A stretch of 64,000 nucleotides of DNA. It comes from Streptomyces sedi. Its GTDB lineage: Bacteria > Actinomycetota > Actinomycetes > Streptomycetales > Streptomycetaceae. Of the stretch, positions 33,006-41,013 are shown one piece after another. Location: NCBI RefSeq assembly GCF_006335015.1, contig NZ_VDGT01000011.1:124001-188000 (forward strand), written 5' to 3'. Positions within the stretch are counted from its first letter, which is position 1, and each line of letters opens with the position of its first letter. The notes beneath the pieces are model-generated. The model was not told the origin of the DNA. It made no database searches and was given only the letters and a program-made list of their open reading frames with translations. The position numbers and the translations under genes were made by a program.

Positions 33006-34376
33006 GTGCCCGATTCATCCCCCACCAAGACCCGCGTGGCCGTGCTGGCGGATTCCGACACCCGGTGGAAGTGGGGCGCCCTGACGGCGCTCCGCATAGC
33101 CCCCGAGTCGGCCGTCCATGGCTACCTCCTCTGGGGCCGCGCCACACCCACGGCCCGGCAGCTCGCGGAGGTGGGGGCCGAGGCCCAGGACCTGACCGAG
33201 ATCAACGCGGTCGACTTCCTCGCCGAGCAGGGCCGCAGGGCCTCCGGCGAGAACCCCGAGCTGCCGCCGTTCGACGTGCTGGTGCTCTCCTGCGTCGGCG
33301 GCACCACCCAGGCCATGCTGCACGGGCTCGCCCGCGCCTGGGAAGGCGCCGAGCGCCGCCCCGTCGTGGTCACCGGCTACGTGGGCGTCGTCTACGAGAA
33401 GCTCTCCGACGGGCTGCTGCTGCGCCACGGCGCCGACCTGGTCCTCGCCAACAGCCCTTACGACGTGCGCCGTTTCCGTGAGATCTACGAAGGCGTCGGC
33501 GCGGGCGGCGACTCCGTCACCCCCTGCGCGCTGCCGTTCCTCGGCGGCACCGCCCACGACCCGGGCCCCGCCGCGCGCGGCGAGCGGCCGACGCGGGTGG
33601 TCTTCGCCGTGCAGCCCTCGGTGCCCGAGGGGCGCGCGGAGCGCGCCTATCTGCTGGGCCGCGCCATGGCGCACGCCCGGCGCCACCCGGACCGCGAGGT
33701 GGTGCTCAAGCTGCGCAGCAAGCCCAGCGAGCACACCACCCACATCGAGGAGCTGCCCTACCAGCGGCTCGCCGAGCGGGCCAAGGAGGAGTGGCCGGCC
33801 AACTTCAGCCTCGCCTACGGCAACATGGGCGAGGTCCTGGACACCACCGACCTGCTGGTGACGGTCTCCTCGACGGCCGCCCTGGAGTCGCTGGAGCGCT
33901 CCATACCCACGGCCGTCCTCACCGACCTCGGCGTCCGCGAGCCGCTGGGCAACCACTACTTCATCGGCTCCGGCTGCCTCGCCTCCTGGGACGAGATCGA
34001 CGACGGCCTGATCCCGACCCCCGACCCCGGTTGGCTCGCCGACCAGGGCATCACCCGGGGCGCCTCCAGCGTGGAGAGCGGCTTCACCGCCGCCCGCGGC
34101 AGGCTCGCCGCCCTGCTCGACGAGCGGGCGCGCGACGGGCTGCCCCCGTTGGCCCCCTACTACACGGCGCGCACCGCGCCCGGCTATCTGCCGCGGCTGC
34201 TGGCCCGCCACGGGCTCGACCCCAAGGGCGAGCCGTTGGCCGACCAGCCGTCGAACGCCTCCGAAGCGGGCCTGCGCGGCGCCTCGAAGAAGCTGCTGCG
34301 CCGCACCGCCCGCGGCGCCTACCGCGCGGGCGCCCAGCGCGTCGCCCCCCTCATCCGCCGCTGGGGCCAGCTGTGA
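33006..34376 (+). CDS. DUF6716-type putative glycosyltransferase
   Basis: This 456-residue protein is the first gene of the nonulosonate locus. Its build suggests a GT-B-like transferase: an N-terminal Rossmann-like start (TRVAVLADSDTRWKWGALTALRI), a central VVTGYVGVVYEKLSDGLLLRHGADLVLANSPYD, and a C-terminal half with VLKLRSKPSEHTTHIEE and DTTDLLVTVSSTAALESLERSIPTAVLTDLG, which resembles nucleotide-sugar handling loops of capsule enzymes. The DUF6716 name comes from context and memory. The GTG start at 33006 has no ribosome site, but TAGCGT (32993-32998) lies exactly 7 bases before it, so the mRNA is probably leaderless. Confidence 0.72.
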   Translation: MPDSSPTKTRVAVLADSDTRWKWGALTALRIAPESAVHGYLLWGRATPTARQLAEVGAEAQDLTEINAVDFLAEQGRRASGENPELPPFDVLVLSCVGGTTQAMLHGLARAWEGAERRPVVVTGYVGVVYEKLSDGLLLRHGADLVLANSPYDVRRFREIYEGVGAGGDSVTPCALPFLGGTAHDPGPAARGERPTRVVFAVQPSVPEGRAERAYLLGRAMAHARRHPDREVVLKLRSKPSEHTTHIEELPYQRLAERAKEEWPANFSLAYGNMGEVLDTTDLLVTVSSTAALESLERSIPTAVLTDLGVREPLGNHYFIGSGCLASWDEIDDGLIPTPDPGWLADQGITRGASSVESGFTAARGRLAALLDERARDGLPPLAPYYTARTAPGYLPRLLARHGLDPKGEPLADQPSNASEAGLRGASKKLLRRTARGAYRAGAQRVAPLIRRWGQL

Positions 34377-34428
34377 ACGCCCACCCCCCGGCCACCACAC
34401 CGAACCGACCTCGACGAAGGCGTGAGCC

Positions 34429-35670
34429 ATGAGCACAGTGCTGGCCGTGATCCCCGCGCGCGGAGGCTCCAAGGGAGTTCCCGGCAAGAACCTCGCGCCC
34501 GTCGGCGACGCCCCGTTGATCACCCGCGCGGTGCGGGAGTGCCGGGCCGCGCGCCTGCTGACCTCCGTGGTCGTCTCGACCGACGACCCGGGCATCGCCG
34601 CCGCCGCGCACGCCGCGGGCGCCGAGGTCATCGAGCGCCCGGAGGACATCTCCAGCGACACCGCGACCAGTGAGGCCGCCGTCCTGCACGCCATGGGCGT
34701 CTACGAGGAGCGGCACCGCGTCAAGGTCGACGTGGTGCTGCTGGTGCAGTGCACCAGCCCGTTCATCAGCCGCGAGGAGATCGACGGCGTCTCCGCCGCC
34801 GTGCTCGACGGTGCCGACACCGCGCTGACCGTCGCCCCGTTCCACGGCTACGTCTGGCGCGAGGCCGCCGCCACCGGCGGCCAGGGCGTCAACCACGACA
34901 AGGCGTACCGCCCCCGCCGCCAGGACCGGCCGCAGGACCTGCTGGAGACCGGCGCCGCCTACGCGATGCGCGCCTCCGGCTTCCGCGCCGAGCGGCACCG
35001 CTTCTTCGGCCGCACCGAGCTGGTGCGCGCCGACCCCGCGCGGGTGCTGGAGATCGACGACCCGCACGACCTGGCCCGCGCCCGCGCGCTGGCCCCGCTG
35101 CTGGACGGCGGACGGAACGCGATAGCCACCGGCACCTCCGCCGACCACGACAGCTACTCGCGCTTCCCGCACTTCCCCGACTACCTGCCCACCCGCGCCG
35201 ACGTGGACGCGGTGGTGCTCGACTTCGACGGCACCCAGACCGACGACCGGGTGCTCGTCGACTCCGAGGGAAGGGAACTCGTCTCGGTCCACCGCGGCGA
35301 CGGGCTCGGCATCGCCGCGCTCCGCCGGGCCGGGATGCCCCTGTTGATCCTCTCCTCGGAGGAGAACCCGGTGGTCGCCGCCCGGGCGCGCAAGCTGCGC
35401 ATCCCGGTGATGCACGGCGTCGACCGGAAGGACCTCGCCCTCAAGCAGTGGTGCGAGGAAGCAGGAATCGCCCCGGAGCGCGTGCTCTACGCGGGCAACG
35501 ACGTCAACGACCTGCCGTGCTTCCACCTGGTCGGCTGGCCTGTGGCCGTCGCCAGTGCCCATGACGTCGTGCGCTCCGCCGCCCGCGCTGTCACCTCAGC
35601 GCCGGGCGGGTCGGGCGCCGTCCGCGAGATCGCCTCGTGGCTCCTCGGAAAGGAACTGACAGCATCATGA
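34429..35670 (+). CDS. Acylneuraminate cytidylyltransferase fused to a HAD phosphatase
   Basis: This is a 413-residue two-domain enzyme. The N-terminal half is a CMP-nonulosonate synthetase (IPARGGSKGVPGKNLAPVGD at 8-27; VLLVQCTSPF; ETGAAYAM), which activates a sialic-acid-like sugar with CTP. The C-terminal half, from about 255, is a KdsC-like HAD phosphatase (VVLDFDGTQTDDRVL; LILSSEENPVV; GVDRKDLALKQW; YAGNDVNDLPC), which would dephosphorylate the 9-phosphate made by NeuB-type synthases. The same fusion occurs in animal CMAS and some bacteria. It lies 52 bases after the DUF6716 gene and overlaps the next gene by four bases. Confidence 0.92.
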   Translation: MSTVLAVIPARGGSKGVPGKNLAPVGDAPLITRAVRECRAARLLTSVVVSTDDPGIAAAAHAAGAEVIERPEDISSDTATSEAAVLHAMGVYEERHRVKVDVVLLVQCTSPFISREEIDGVSAAVLDGADTALTVAPFHGYVWREAAATGGQGVNHDKAYRPRRQDRPQDLLETGAAYAMRASGFRAERHRFFGRTELVRADPARVLEIDDPHDLARARALAPLLDGGRNAIATGTSADHDSYSRFPHFPDYLPTRADVDAVVLDFDGTQTDDRVLVDSEGRELVSVHRGDGLGIAALRRAGMPLLILSSEENPVVAARARKLRIPVMHGVDRKDLALKQWCEEAGIAPERVLYAGNDVNDLPCFHLVGWPVAVASAHDVVRSAARAVTSAPGGSGAVREIASWLLGKELTAS

Positions 35671-36599
35671 CCGCAGGAAACCGGCTCCGTCAGCTCGGCG
35701 ACCGCATCGTGGGCCCGGGCCGCCCGGTCTACATCACGGGCGAGATCGGCATCAACCACAACGGTGACCTGGAGAACGCCTTCGCCCTGATCGACGCCGC
35801 CGCCGAGGCCGGCTGCGACGCGGTGAAGTTCCAGAAGCGGACCCCCGAGATCTGTACCCCCCGCGACCAGTGGGAGATCGAGCGGGACACCCCCTGGGGC
35901 CGGATGACGTACATCGACTACCGGCACCGGGTCGAGTTCGACGCCGACGACTACCGGGCGATCAACGAGTACTGCGTCAAGCGCGGGCTCCACTGGTTCG
36001 CCTCGCCGTGGGACACCGAGGCCGTCAACTTCCTTGAGGGCTTCGACGTTCCCGCCTACAAGGTGGCCTCCGCCTCCCTCACCGACGACGAGCTGCTGCG
36101 CTCGCTGCGCGCCACCGGCCGCACCGTCATCCTCTCCACCGGGATGTCGACGCCCCAGCAGATCCGGCACGCCGTCGAGGTGCTCGGCAGCGAGAACATC
36201 CTGCTCTGCCACGCCACCTCCACCTACCCGGCCAAGGCCGAGGAGCTCAACCTGCGGGTGATCCACACCCTCCAGGCCGAGTACCCCAACGTGCCGATCG
36301 GCTACTCCGGCCACGAGACCGGCCTCCAGACCACGCTGGCCGCCGTCGCGCTCGGCGCGGTCTTCGTCGAGCGCCACATCACCCTGGACCGCGCCATGTG
36401 GGGCTCGGACCAGGCCGCCTCCGTCGAGCCGCAGGGCCTGACGCGGCTGGTGCGGGACATCCGGATCATCGAGGAGTCCCTGGGCGACGGCGTGAAGCGG
36501 GTCTACGACAGCGAGCTGGCCCCGATGAAGAAGCTGCGCCGCGTCAAGGGCGTCGTGGCCGAGAACAACGAGAGCTCCCCCGAGCCGGCCTCGGTCTGA
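35667..36599 (+). CDS. NeuB-type nonulosonate (N-acetylneuraminate/Kdn) synthase, short form
   Basis: It condenses PEP with a hexose or its 6-phosphate to make a nine-carbon sugar acid. The 310 residues cover the TIM barrel (VYITGEIGINHNGDLENAFALID, DAVKFQKRTPEICTP, FASPWDTEAVNFLE, PAYKVASASLTDDELLR, LCHATSTYPAKAEELNLRVI, GYSGHETGLQTTLAAVALGA, VERHITLDRAMWGSDQAAS). The usual C-terminal SAF (antifreeze-like) domain of about 60 residues is absent: the protein ends soon after RVKGVVAENNESS. The start is ATG 35667, overlapping the previous stop, after GGAAAGGA. Kdn rather than Neu5Ac is my guess, since no NeuC epimerase gene is present. Confidence 0.9.
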   Translation: MTAGNRLRQLGDRIVGPGRPVYITGEIGINHNGDLENAFALIDAAAEAGCDAVKFQKRTPEICTPRDQWEIERDTPWGRMTYIDYRHRVEFDADDYRAINEYCVKRGLHWFASPWDTEAVNFLEGFDVPAYKVASASLTDDELLRSLRATGRTVILSTGMSTPQQIRHAVEVLGSENILLCHATSTYPAKAEELNLRVIHTLQAEYPNVPIGYSGHETGLQTTLAAVALGAVFVERHITLDRAMWGSDQAASVEPQGLTRLVRDIRIIEESLGDGVKRVYDSELAPMKKLRRVKGVVAENNESSPEPASV

Positions 36600-36684
36600 G
36601 GCCGGGCAGCCGGCGCCCCCCGTGCGCCGGCACCCACCACCCCGCCGACGCGGGAGCGTCACGCGGTCCCGGACGGAGAGGTCC

Positions 36685-37770
36685 ATGAGCGAACCCCAGA
36701 CCAGGAAGGCCGGAACGGCCGGGGCGACGGAGACGGCCGAGACGCTGGCCTTCGCCGAGAGCCCGGTCCAGCTGCTCAACATCCTGGAGTGGGCCAGCGC
36801 CACCGAGACCGAGTGCGCGGTGGTGGTGCTCCCTCCTCGTGACCCCACGACCCGTGGCCAGCTGCGCCGGATGGCGCGGCTGGCCAGGGACTCGGGGCAC
36901 CAGGTCCGCTGGCAGGAGGCGCGCGGCGGCGCCGGCGCGCCTCCCAGGACGCTGGCCGCGCTGGCCGGGCCGCTGCGCAGGGCCCGCCGGCTGGTGGTGG
37001 GGGACCCGTTCTCCCGCTACCTCCAGCTGCTGCTCTCGCTCAGCCGCCCGCGCGACATCGTGGTGGTCGACGACGGCACGGCGACCATGGAGTTCGTCTC
37101 CCAACTGGCCAACGGGGAGCGGCTGGTGCGCTGGCACCGGCCGTCCTCCCGGGGCGCGGCCGGGCTGCTCTTCGCGCCGGTCGCACGCCGCGCGGTGCAC
37201 CGGCTCTCCCCGGCGCCCGGCCGGGTCGTGGAGATCTTCACCGCGATGCCGGTGCGCCCCATGGAGGGGATCACCGTCACGGAGAACGCGTTCCCCTGGA
37301 CGCGCCACTACTTCGGCAAGCCGCGCGTCACGGAGGGGGCCGACCTGGTCGGCACCTCCCTGGTGGAGACCGGGGTGCTGCGGGAGGACCGTTACCTCGC
37401 CGCCGTCGGGGACCTGGCCAGGGAGCACCACGTCACCCGCTACTGGGCCCACCGCAGGGAGAGCGCCGAGAAGCTGCGCCGCCTCGCGGACGAGACCGGC
37501 GTCGAGGTGATCCGCCCGGACCTGCCGCTGGAACTGGTGGCCAGGCGCGGGCCGATAGGCGGAACGATCCTGAGCTTCCCCTCCACCGTGGTGCACACGC
37601 TGCCCCGCGTGCTGGCGGACACGGAGGTGCGGGTGCTGGTCTGCGACCTGGCCGAGGGGTGGTTCACGGACCGCGTCACGGCACGCGCCAGCGGCTTCCT
37701 CTCCGCCGTCACGACCACGGCCCGAGGCACCCACGGCCTGGTCTCCCTCCCCGCCCCCCAACAGACCTGA
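36685..37770 (+). CDS. Polysialyltransferase-like (GT52-type) protein
   Basis: This 361-residue predicted cytoplasmic transferase is the last gene of the nonulosonate locus. TLAFAESPVQLLNILEWAS near the N-terminus is the conserved opening of the alpha-2,8-polysialyltransferase (POLYST) group. VVDDGTATMEFVSQLANG and the later YWAHRRESAEKLRRLADETGVEVI (His-rich acceptor/CMP region) and TILSFPSTVVHTLPRVLAD also fit. It probably adds or polymerises the nonulosonate onto a cell-wall glycan. The start is ATG 36685 after GGAGAG. The N-terminal 25 residues are Thr/Ala-rich. Confidence 0.78.
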   Translation: MSEPQTRKAGTAGATETAETLAFAESPVQLLNILEWASATETECAVVVLPPRDPTTRGQLRRMARLARDSGHQVRWQEARGGAGAPPRTLAALAGPLRRARRLVVGDPFSRYLQLLLSLSRPRDIVVVDDGTATMEFVSQLANGERLVRWHRPSSRGAAGLLFAPVARRAVHRLSPAPGRVVEIFTAMPVRPMEGITVTENAFPWTRHYFGKPRVTEGADLVGTSLVETGVLREDRYLAAVGDLAREHHVTRYWAHRRESAEKLRRLADETGVEVIRPDLPLELVARRGPIGGTILSFPSTVVHTLPRVLADTEVRVLVCDLAEGWFTDRVTARASGFLSAVTTTARGTHGLVSLPAPQQT

Positions 37771-37794
37771 GCCACCCACGGCCGGCGGCAGGAC

Positions 37795-38010
37795 CGCGGT
37801 GAACTACGCGAGCAACCCCACGCCGGCGCAGGGGCGCGGGGAACTGCGCGAGCAACCCCACGCCGGGCGGCAGTCGACAACGCGCCCGCCCGGTACGGCT
37901 CGGTGGTCGTCTGCCCCCCGCCACGAACGCACCGCGCAGTTCCTCGCGCCCCCCAGCCGCCCACCGGCGGTGGAGGTGGCGCGAGCAACCCCACGCCGGG
38001 CGGTACTCGA
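37795..38010. repeat. Repeat locus VII: element in the opposite orientation
   Basis: Here the arms come in reverse order. Right arm GGGGCGCGGGGAACTGCGCG at 37831-37850 is followed by AGCAACCCCACGCCGG and a reversed linker, then a left arm with one change (CGCGCAGTTCCTCGCGCCCC, 37933-37952), then CCGCCCACCGGCGG. AGCAACCCCACGCCG also appears as fragments near 37810 and 37985. The flanking DNA from 38010 to 38180 is unusually AT-rich and holds no gene. Confidence 0.85.
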
Positions 38011-38185
38011 CAACGCACCCCCGCCACCCCGTACCGTGGTCGCACCCCCACAAACCACAAGCGTGCCGGTGCAACTTCAGTCCGGAAAAGGGCAATCACG
38101 CGCAAGCATGGATAAGAGAGCACTCATACCCAGTCACACCACGACCCAACCGAATATCTATGCATCTGTTGTGTGAACTTTGCAT

Positions 38186-38222
38186 GATCGCCGGCCCATC
38201 GGCCGGTGATCGGGGCTAACCT
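38186..38222 (+). promoter_or_regulatory. Inverted repeat plus -10 of the M20 amidohydrolase gene
   Basis: GATCGCCGGCC (38186-38196) and GGCCGGTGATC (38201-38211) form an 11-bp inverted repeat (one G.T pair). It ends five bases before a -10-like TAACCT (38217-38222), which is 7 bases before the GTG start at 38230. This geometry suits a repressor covering the promoter of a leaderless mRNA. Confidence 0.55.
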
Positions 38223-38229
38223 CGATCAC

Positions 38230-39429
38230 GTGAGTGATCTGCTGTCCCCTGAGTCCACCCCCACGACGCTCGACGACGCGCTGCGTGCGGAACTCATCGC
38301 CTTCCGGCGCGACCTCCACCGTCACCCCGAGCTGGGTAACCAGGAGGTCCGCACCACCGCCGTGCTCAAGGACCGTCTGGAGCGTGCCGGTCTGGCCCCC
38401 CGCGTCCTCGACGTCGGCACGGGCCTGGTCTGTGACGTACGCCCACCCGGTGCCGAGGGGGAGATGCTCGCGCTGCGCGCCGACATCGACGCGTTGCCCA
38501 TCCCGGACACCAAGACGGTCCCGTACCGTTCCTCCGTCCCCGGCCGCGCCCACGCCTGCGGGCACGACGTGCACACCACGGTGGTCCTCGGCGCCGGCCT
38601 GGTGCTGGCGAGGCTGGCCGCCGAGGGGCGGCTGACCCGCCCGGTGCGGCTGATCTTCCAGCCGGCCGAGGAGGTGCTGCCCGGCGGGGCGACGGACGCC
38701 ATCGAGTCCCGCGTGCTGACCGGCGTCGGCCGCATCCTGGCCCTGCACTGCGACCCGAAGGTCGAGGCCGGCCGCATCGGCCTGCGCACGGGGGCGATCA
38801 CCTCGGCCTGCGACCGCGTCGAGGTCACCCTCGCCGGCCCCGGCGGTCACACCGCGCGCCCGCAGCTGACCACGGACCTGGTCACCGCCGCGGCCAAGGT
38901 CGTCACCGAGGTCCCCGCGCTGCTCGGCCGCCGCGTCGACACCCGCGCCGGGCTCGCCATGACCTGGGGGCGGCTGACCACCGGCCACGCGCCGAACGTC
39001 ATCCCACAGTCGGCCGAGCTGTCCGGCACGATGCGCTGCCTGGACCTCGACACCTGGCGGCAGGCGCCCGACCTGGTGCACGCCGCGGTGGACGAGGTCG
39101 CCACGCTCTGGCGGGCCAAGTCGGAGATCCAGTACATCCGCGGCGTCCCCCCGGTGGTCAACGACCCGGGCTCCACCGCGCTGCTGGCCGAGGCGATGAC
39201 CGCCAGGTTCGGCGCCGAGTCGGTGGAGTCCACCGAGCAGTCGCTGGGCGGCGAGGACTTCTCCTGGTATCTGGAGCAGGTGCCGGGCGCCATGGCCCGC
39301 CTCGGGGTCCGGCCGCGCGGGGACGCCTCGGGGGTCGTCAGGGACATCCACCAGGGCGACTTCGACGTCGACGAGCACGCCATCTCCGTCGGCGTCGACC
39401 TGCTGACGGCCGCGGCGCTCCTCGGCTGA
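38230..39429 (+). CDS. M20-family amidohydrolase
   Basis: This 399-residue cytosolic metallohydrolase is of the M20D type (N-acyl amino acid or indole-acetyl-amino-acid hydrolase-like). It has LHRHPELGNQE near the N-terminus, the metal-binding HACGHDVHTT, FQPAEEVLPGGATDAIE with the catalytic Glu pair, and GPGGHTARPQLTTDLV in the lid domain. A late SLGGEDFSWYLEQVPG provides another ligand. The substrate cannot be set from the sequence. The start GTG 38230 is leaderless-type, and a 15-bp terminator hairpin follows at 39478. It sits directly before the nucleoside uptake genes, but with its own terminator. Confidence 0.88.
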   Translation: MSDLLSPESTPTTLDDALRAELIAFRRDLHRHPELGNQEVRTTAVLKDRLERAGLAPRVLDVGTGLVCDVRPPGAEGEMLALRADIDALPIPDTKTVPYRSSVPGRAHACGHDVHTTVVLGAGLVLARLAAEGRLTRPVRLIFQPAEEVLPGGATDAIESRVLTGVGRILALHCDPKVEAGRIGLRTGAITSACDRVEVTLAGPGGHTARPQLTTDLVTAAAKVVTEVPALLGRRVDTRAGLAMTWGRLTTGHAPNVIPQSAELSGTMRCLDLDTWRQAPDLVHAAVDEVATLWRAKSEIQYIRGVPPVVNDPGSTALLAEAMTARFGAESVESTEQSLGGEDFSWYLEQVPGAMARLGVRPRGDASGVVRDIHQGDFDVDEHAISVGVDLLTAAALLG

Positions 39430-39477
39430 GCCTCGGCTGAGCGGACGTACCTCGTGGATCACGGTCATGTCGTGGAC

Positions 39478-39511
39478 GGAAGGGCGCGGGCCTCTCGGCC
39501 CGCGCCCTTCC
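39478..39511 (+). terminator. Perfect 15-bp hairpin terminator
   Basis: GGAAGGGCGCGGGCC (39478-39492) pairs perfectly with GGCCCGCGCCCTTCC (39497-39511) over a TCTC loop. It ends the amidohydrolase unit and separates it from the BMP gene. Confidence 0.88.
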
Positions 39512-39613
39512 GCGTCGGCCGCCGCGTGACATGGACCACCCGTCATCGTTGCCTCCACGTTGCCTTAACACCGATCTGATAACGGGCCCAAACGTGAGGC
39601 TGTCTCCCCTGTT

Positions 39614-39629
39614 CTACGCGCGTTACGAT
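39614..39629 (+). promoter_or_regulatory. Operator-like CTACGCGCGTTA overlapping the BMP promoter
   Basis: CTACGCGCGTTA (39614-39625) contains the 8-bp palindrome ACGCGCGT and runs into a -10-like TACGAT (39624-39629), giving a start near 39636. The same core, as the perfect palindrome CTACGCGCGTAG, lies in the promoter spacer of adenosine deaminase (53597-53608). Confidence 0.6.
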
Positions 39630-39681
39630 CGGCCCAACAGCGCCGTAAGAGGCGCTTTCAAACCCGAAGGGATCGGTCCTC

Positions 39682-40716
39682 TTGCGCCGCGTATCGAGGT
39701 TCGCAGCAACGGTCGCCATCGCCGCGACGCTGGCCCTGACGGCCAGCGCCTGTGGGGAGAGCTCGACCGAGTCCAATGACAACGAGGGGGACAAGGGCCC
39801 CGGCATCGCCTTCGACGTGGGCGGGCGCGACGACCACTCGTTCAACGAGTCGGCCGCGACCGGCGCCGACCGCGCGGGCGAGGAGCTGGGCGTCACCCCC
39901 GAGTTCCAGACCGCGCGCAGCGGCGAGACCAACGCCGACCGCGTGCAGCGCCTGACCGCGCTGGCCAACGAGGGCTACAACCCGGTCATCGGCGTCGGCT
40001 ACCTCTACGGCGACTCGATCCAGCAGGTCGCCGCCGACTTCCCGGACACCACCTTCGGCGTGGTGGACGCCGCCCCCGAGGGCGACAACGTCTACGGCAT
40101 GGTCTTCGCCGAGCACGAGGTCTCCTACCTCGCCGGCGTCGCCGCCGCCCTGAAGAGCGAGACCGGCCGCGTCGGCTTCATCGGCGGTGTGGACAACCCG
40201 CTGATCCAGAAGTTCCAGGCCGGCTTCGTCCAGGGCGTCACCGAGACCGACCCGGACATCGACGTCGAGGTCGACTACCTCTACGCCGACGACGACCGCG
40301 GCTTCGCCGACCCGGCGAAGGCCAGCGAGAAGGCCAACGCCATGCTCGGCCGCGACGTCGACGTCATCTACACCGCCGCCGGCTCCTCCGGCAGCGGCTC
40401 GGTCGAGCAGGTCGCCGCCGTCGAGGGCGCCTGGGCGATCGGCGTCGACTCCGACCAGTACCAGCAGCCCGGGCTCGCCGAGTACCAGGACTCGATCCTG
40501 ACCTCCGGCGTCAAGCGGGTCGACGTGGCCGTCGAGGACCTGATCACCGCCGTCCACAACGGCGAGGCCCCGTCCGGTGTCCACGAGTACACGCTGGCCG
40601 AGGACGGCGTCGAGCTGTCCACCTCCGGCGGGTTCATCGACGACATCCAGGGCGATATCGACGCCGCCACCCAGCGGATCATCGACGGCGAGACCACCGT
40701 CAGCGACACCCCGTGA
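39682..40716 (+). CDS. BMP-family nucleoside-binding lipoprotein
   Basis: This 344-residue extracellular binding protein is of the BMP/Med family, which brings purine or other nucleosides to the ABC transporter encoded next. It has a signal peptide with lipobox LTASAC (Cys24), then GPGIAFDVGGRDDHSFNESAATGADRAGEELG and GVGYLYGDSIQQVAADFPDTTFGVVDA, both standard for the family. The start is TTG 39682, with GAAGGGA about 10 bases upstream. The ATPase gene begins 297 bases later, after a GC-rich spacer in which I see no gene. Confidence 0.93.
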   Translation: MRRVSRFAATVAIAATLALTASACGESSTESNDNEGDKGPGIAFDVGGRDDHSFNESAATGADRAGEELGVTPEFQTARSGETNADRVQRLTALANEGYNPVIGVGYLYGDSIQQVAADFPDTTFGVVDAAPEGDNVYGMVFAEHEVSYLAGVAAALKSETGRVGFIGGVDNPLIQKFQAGFVQGVTETDPDIDVEVDYLYADDDRGFADPAKASEKANAMLGRDVDVIYTAAGSSGSGSVEQVAAVEGAWAIGVDSDQYQQPGLAEYQDSILTSGVKRVDVAVEDLITAVHNGEAPSGVHEYTLAEDGVELSTSGGFIDDIQGDIDAATQRIIDGETTVSDTP

Positions 40717-41013
40717 CACCACGCCGGCGCCCGCGCCACCGCCCCGCGCCGGGGCGGACGGCGCGGGCGCCGGCAGGTTCCGGCAGCGTCCCGGCGCTGA
40801 CCCGGTGCCGGCTCGGTGCCGACCCGGCGCCGACCGGCGGGGTGAACGAGCCCCGCTGAGCCGGCGTCACCCGCACCCGGTACCGTCTGCCCCACCCTTC
40901 CCACTCGACCCCGCACGGGGCCCCGCTCCTTCTCCCGAGGAGAGTGCGTCATCCCAGCCTCCAGCAGCCCGCCCCCGGCCGCCGGGGACGCCGGTACCCC
41001 CGACGTTCCCGCG

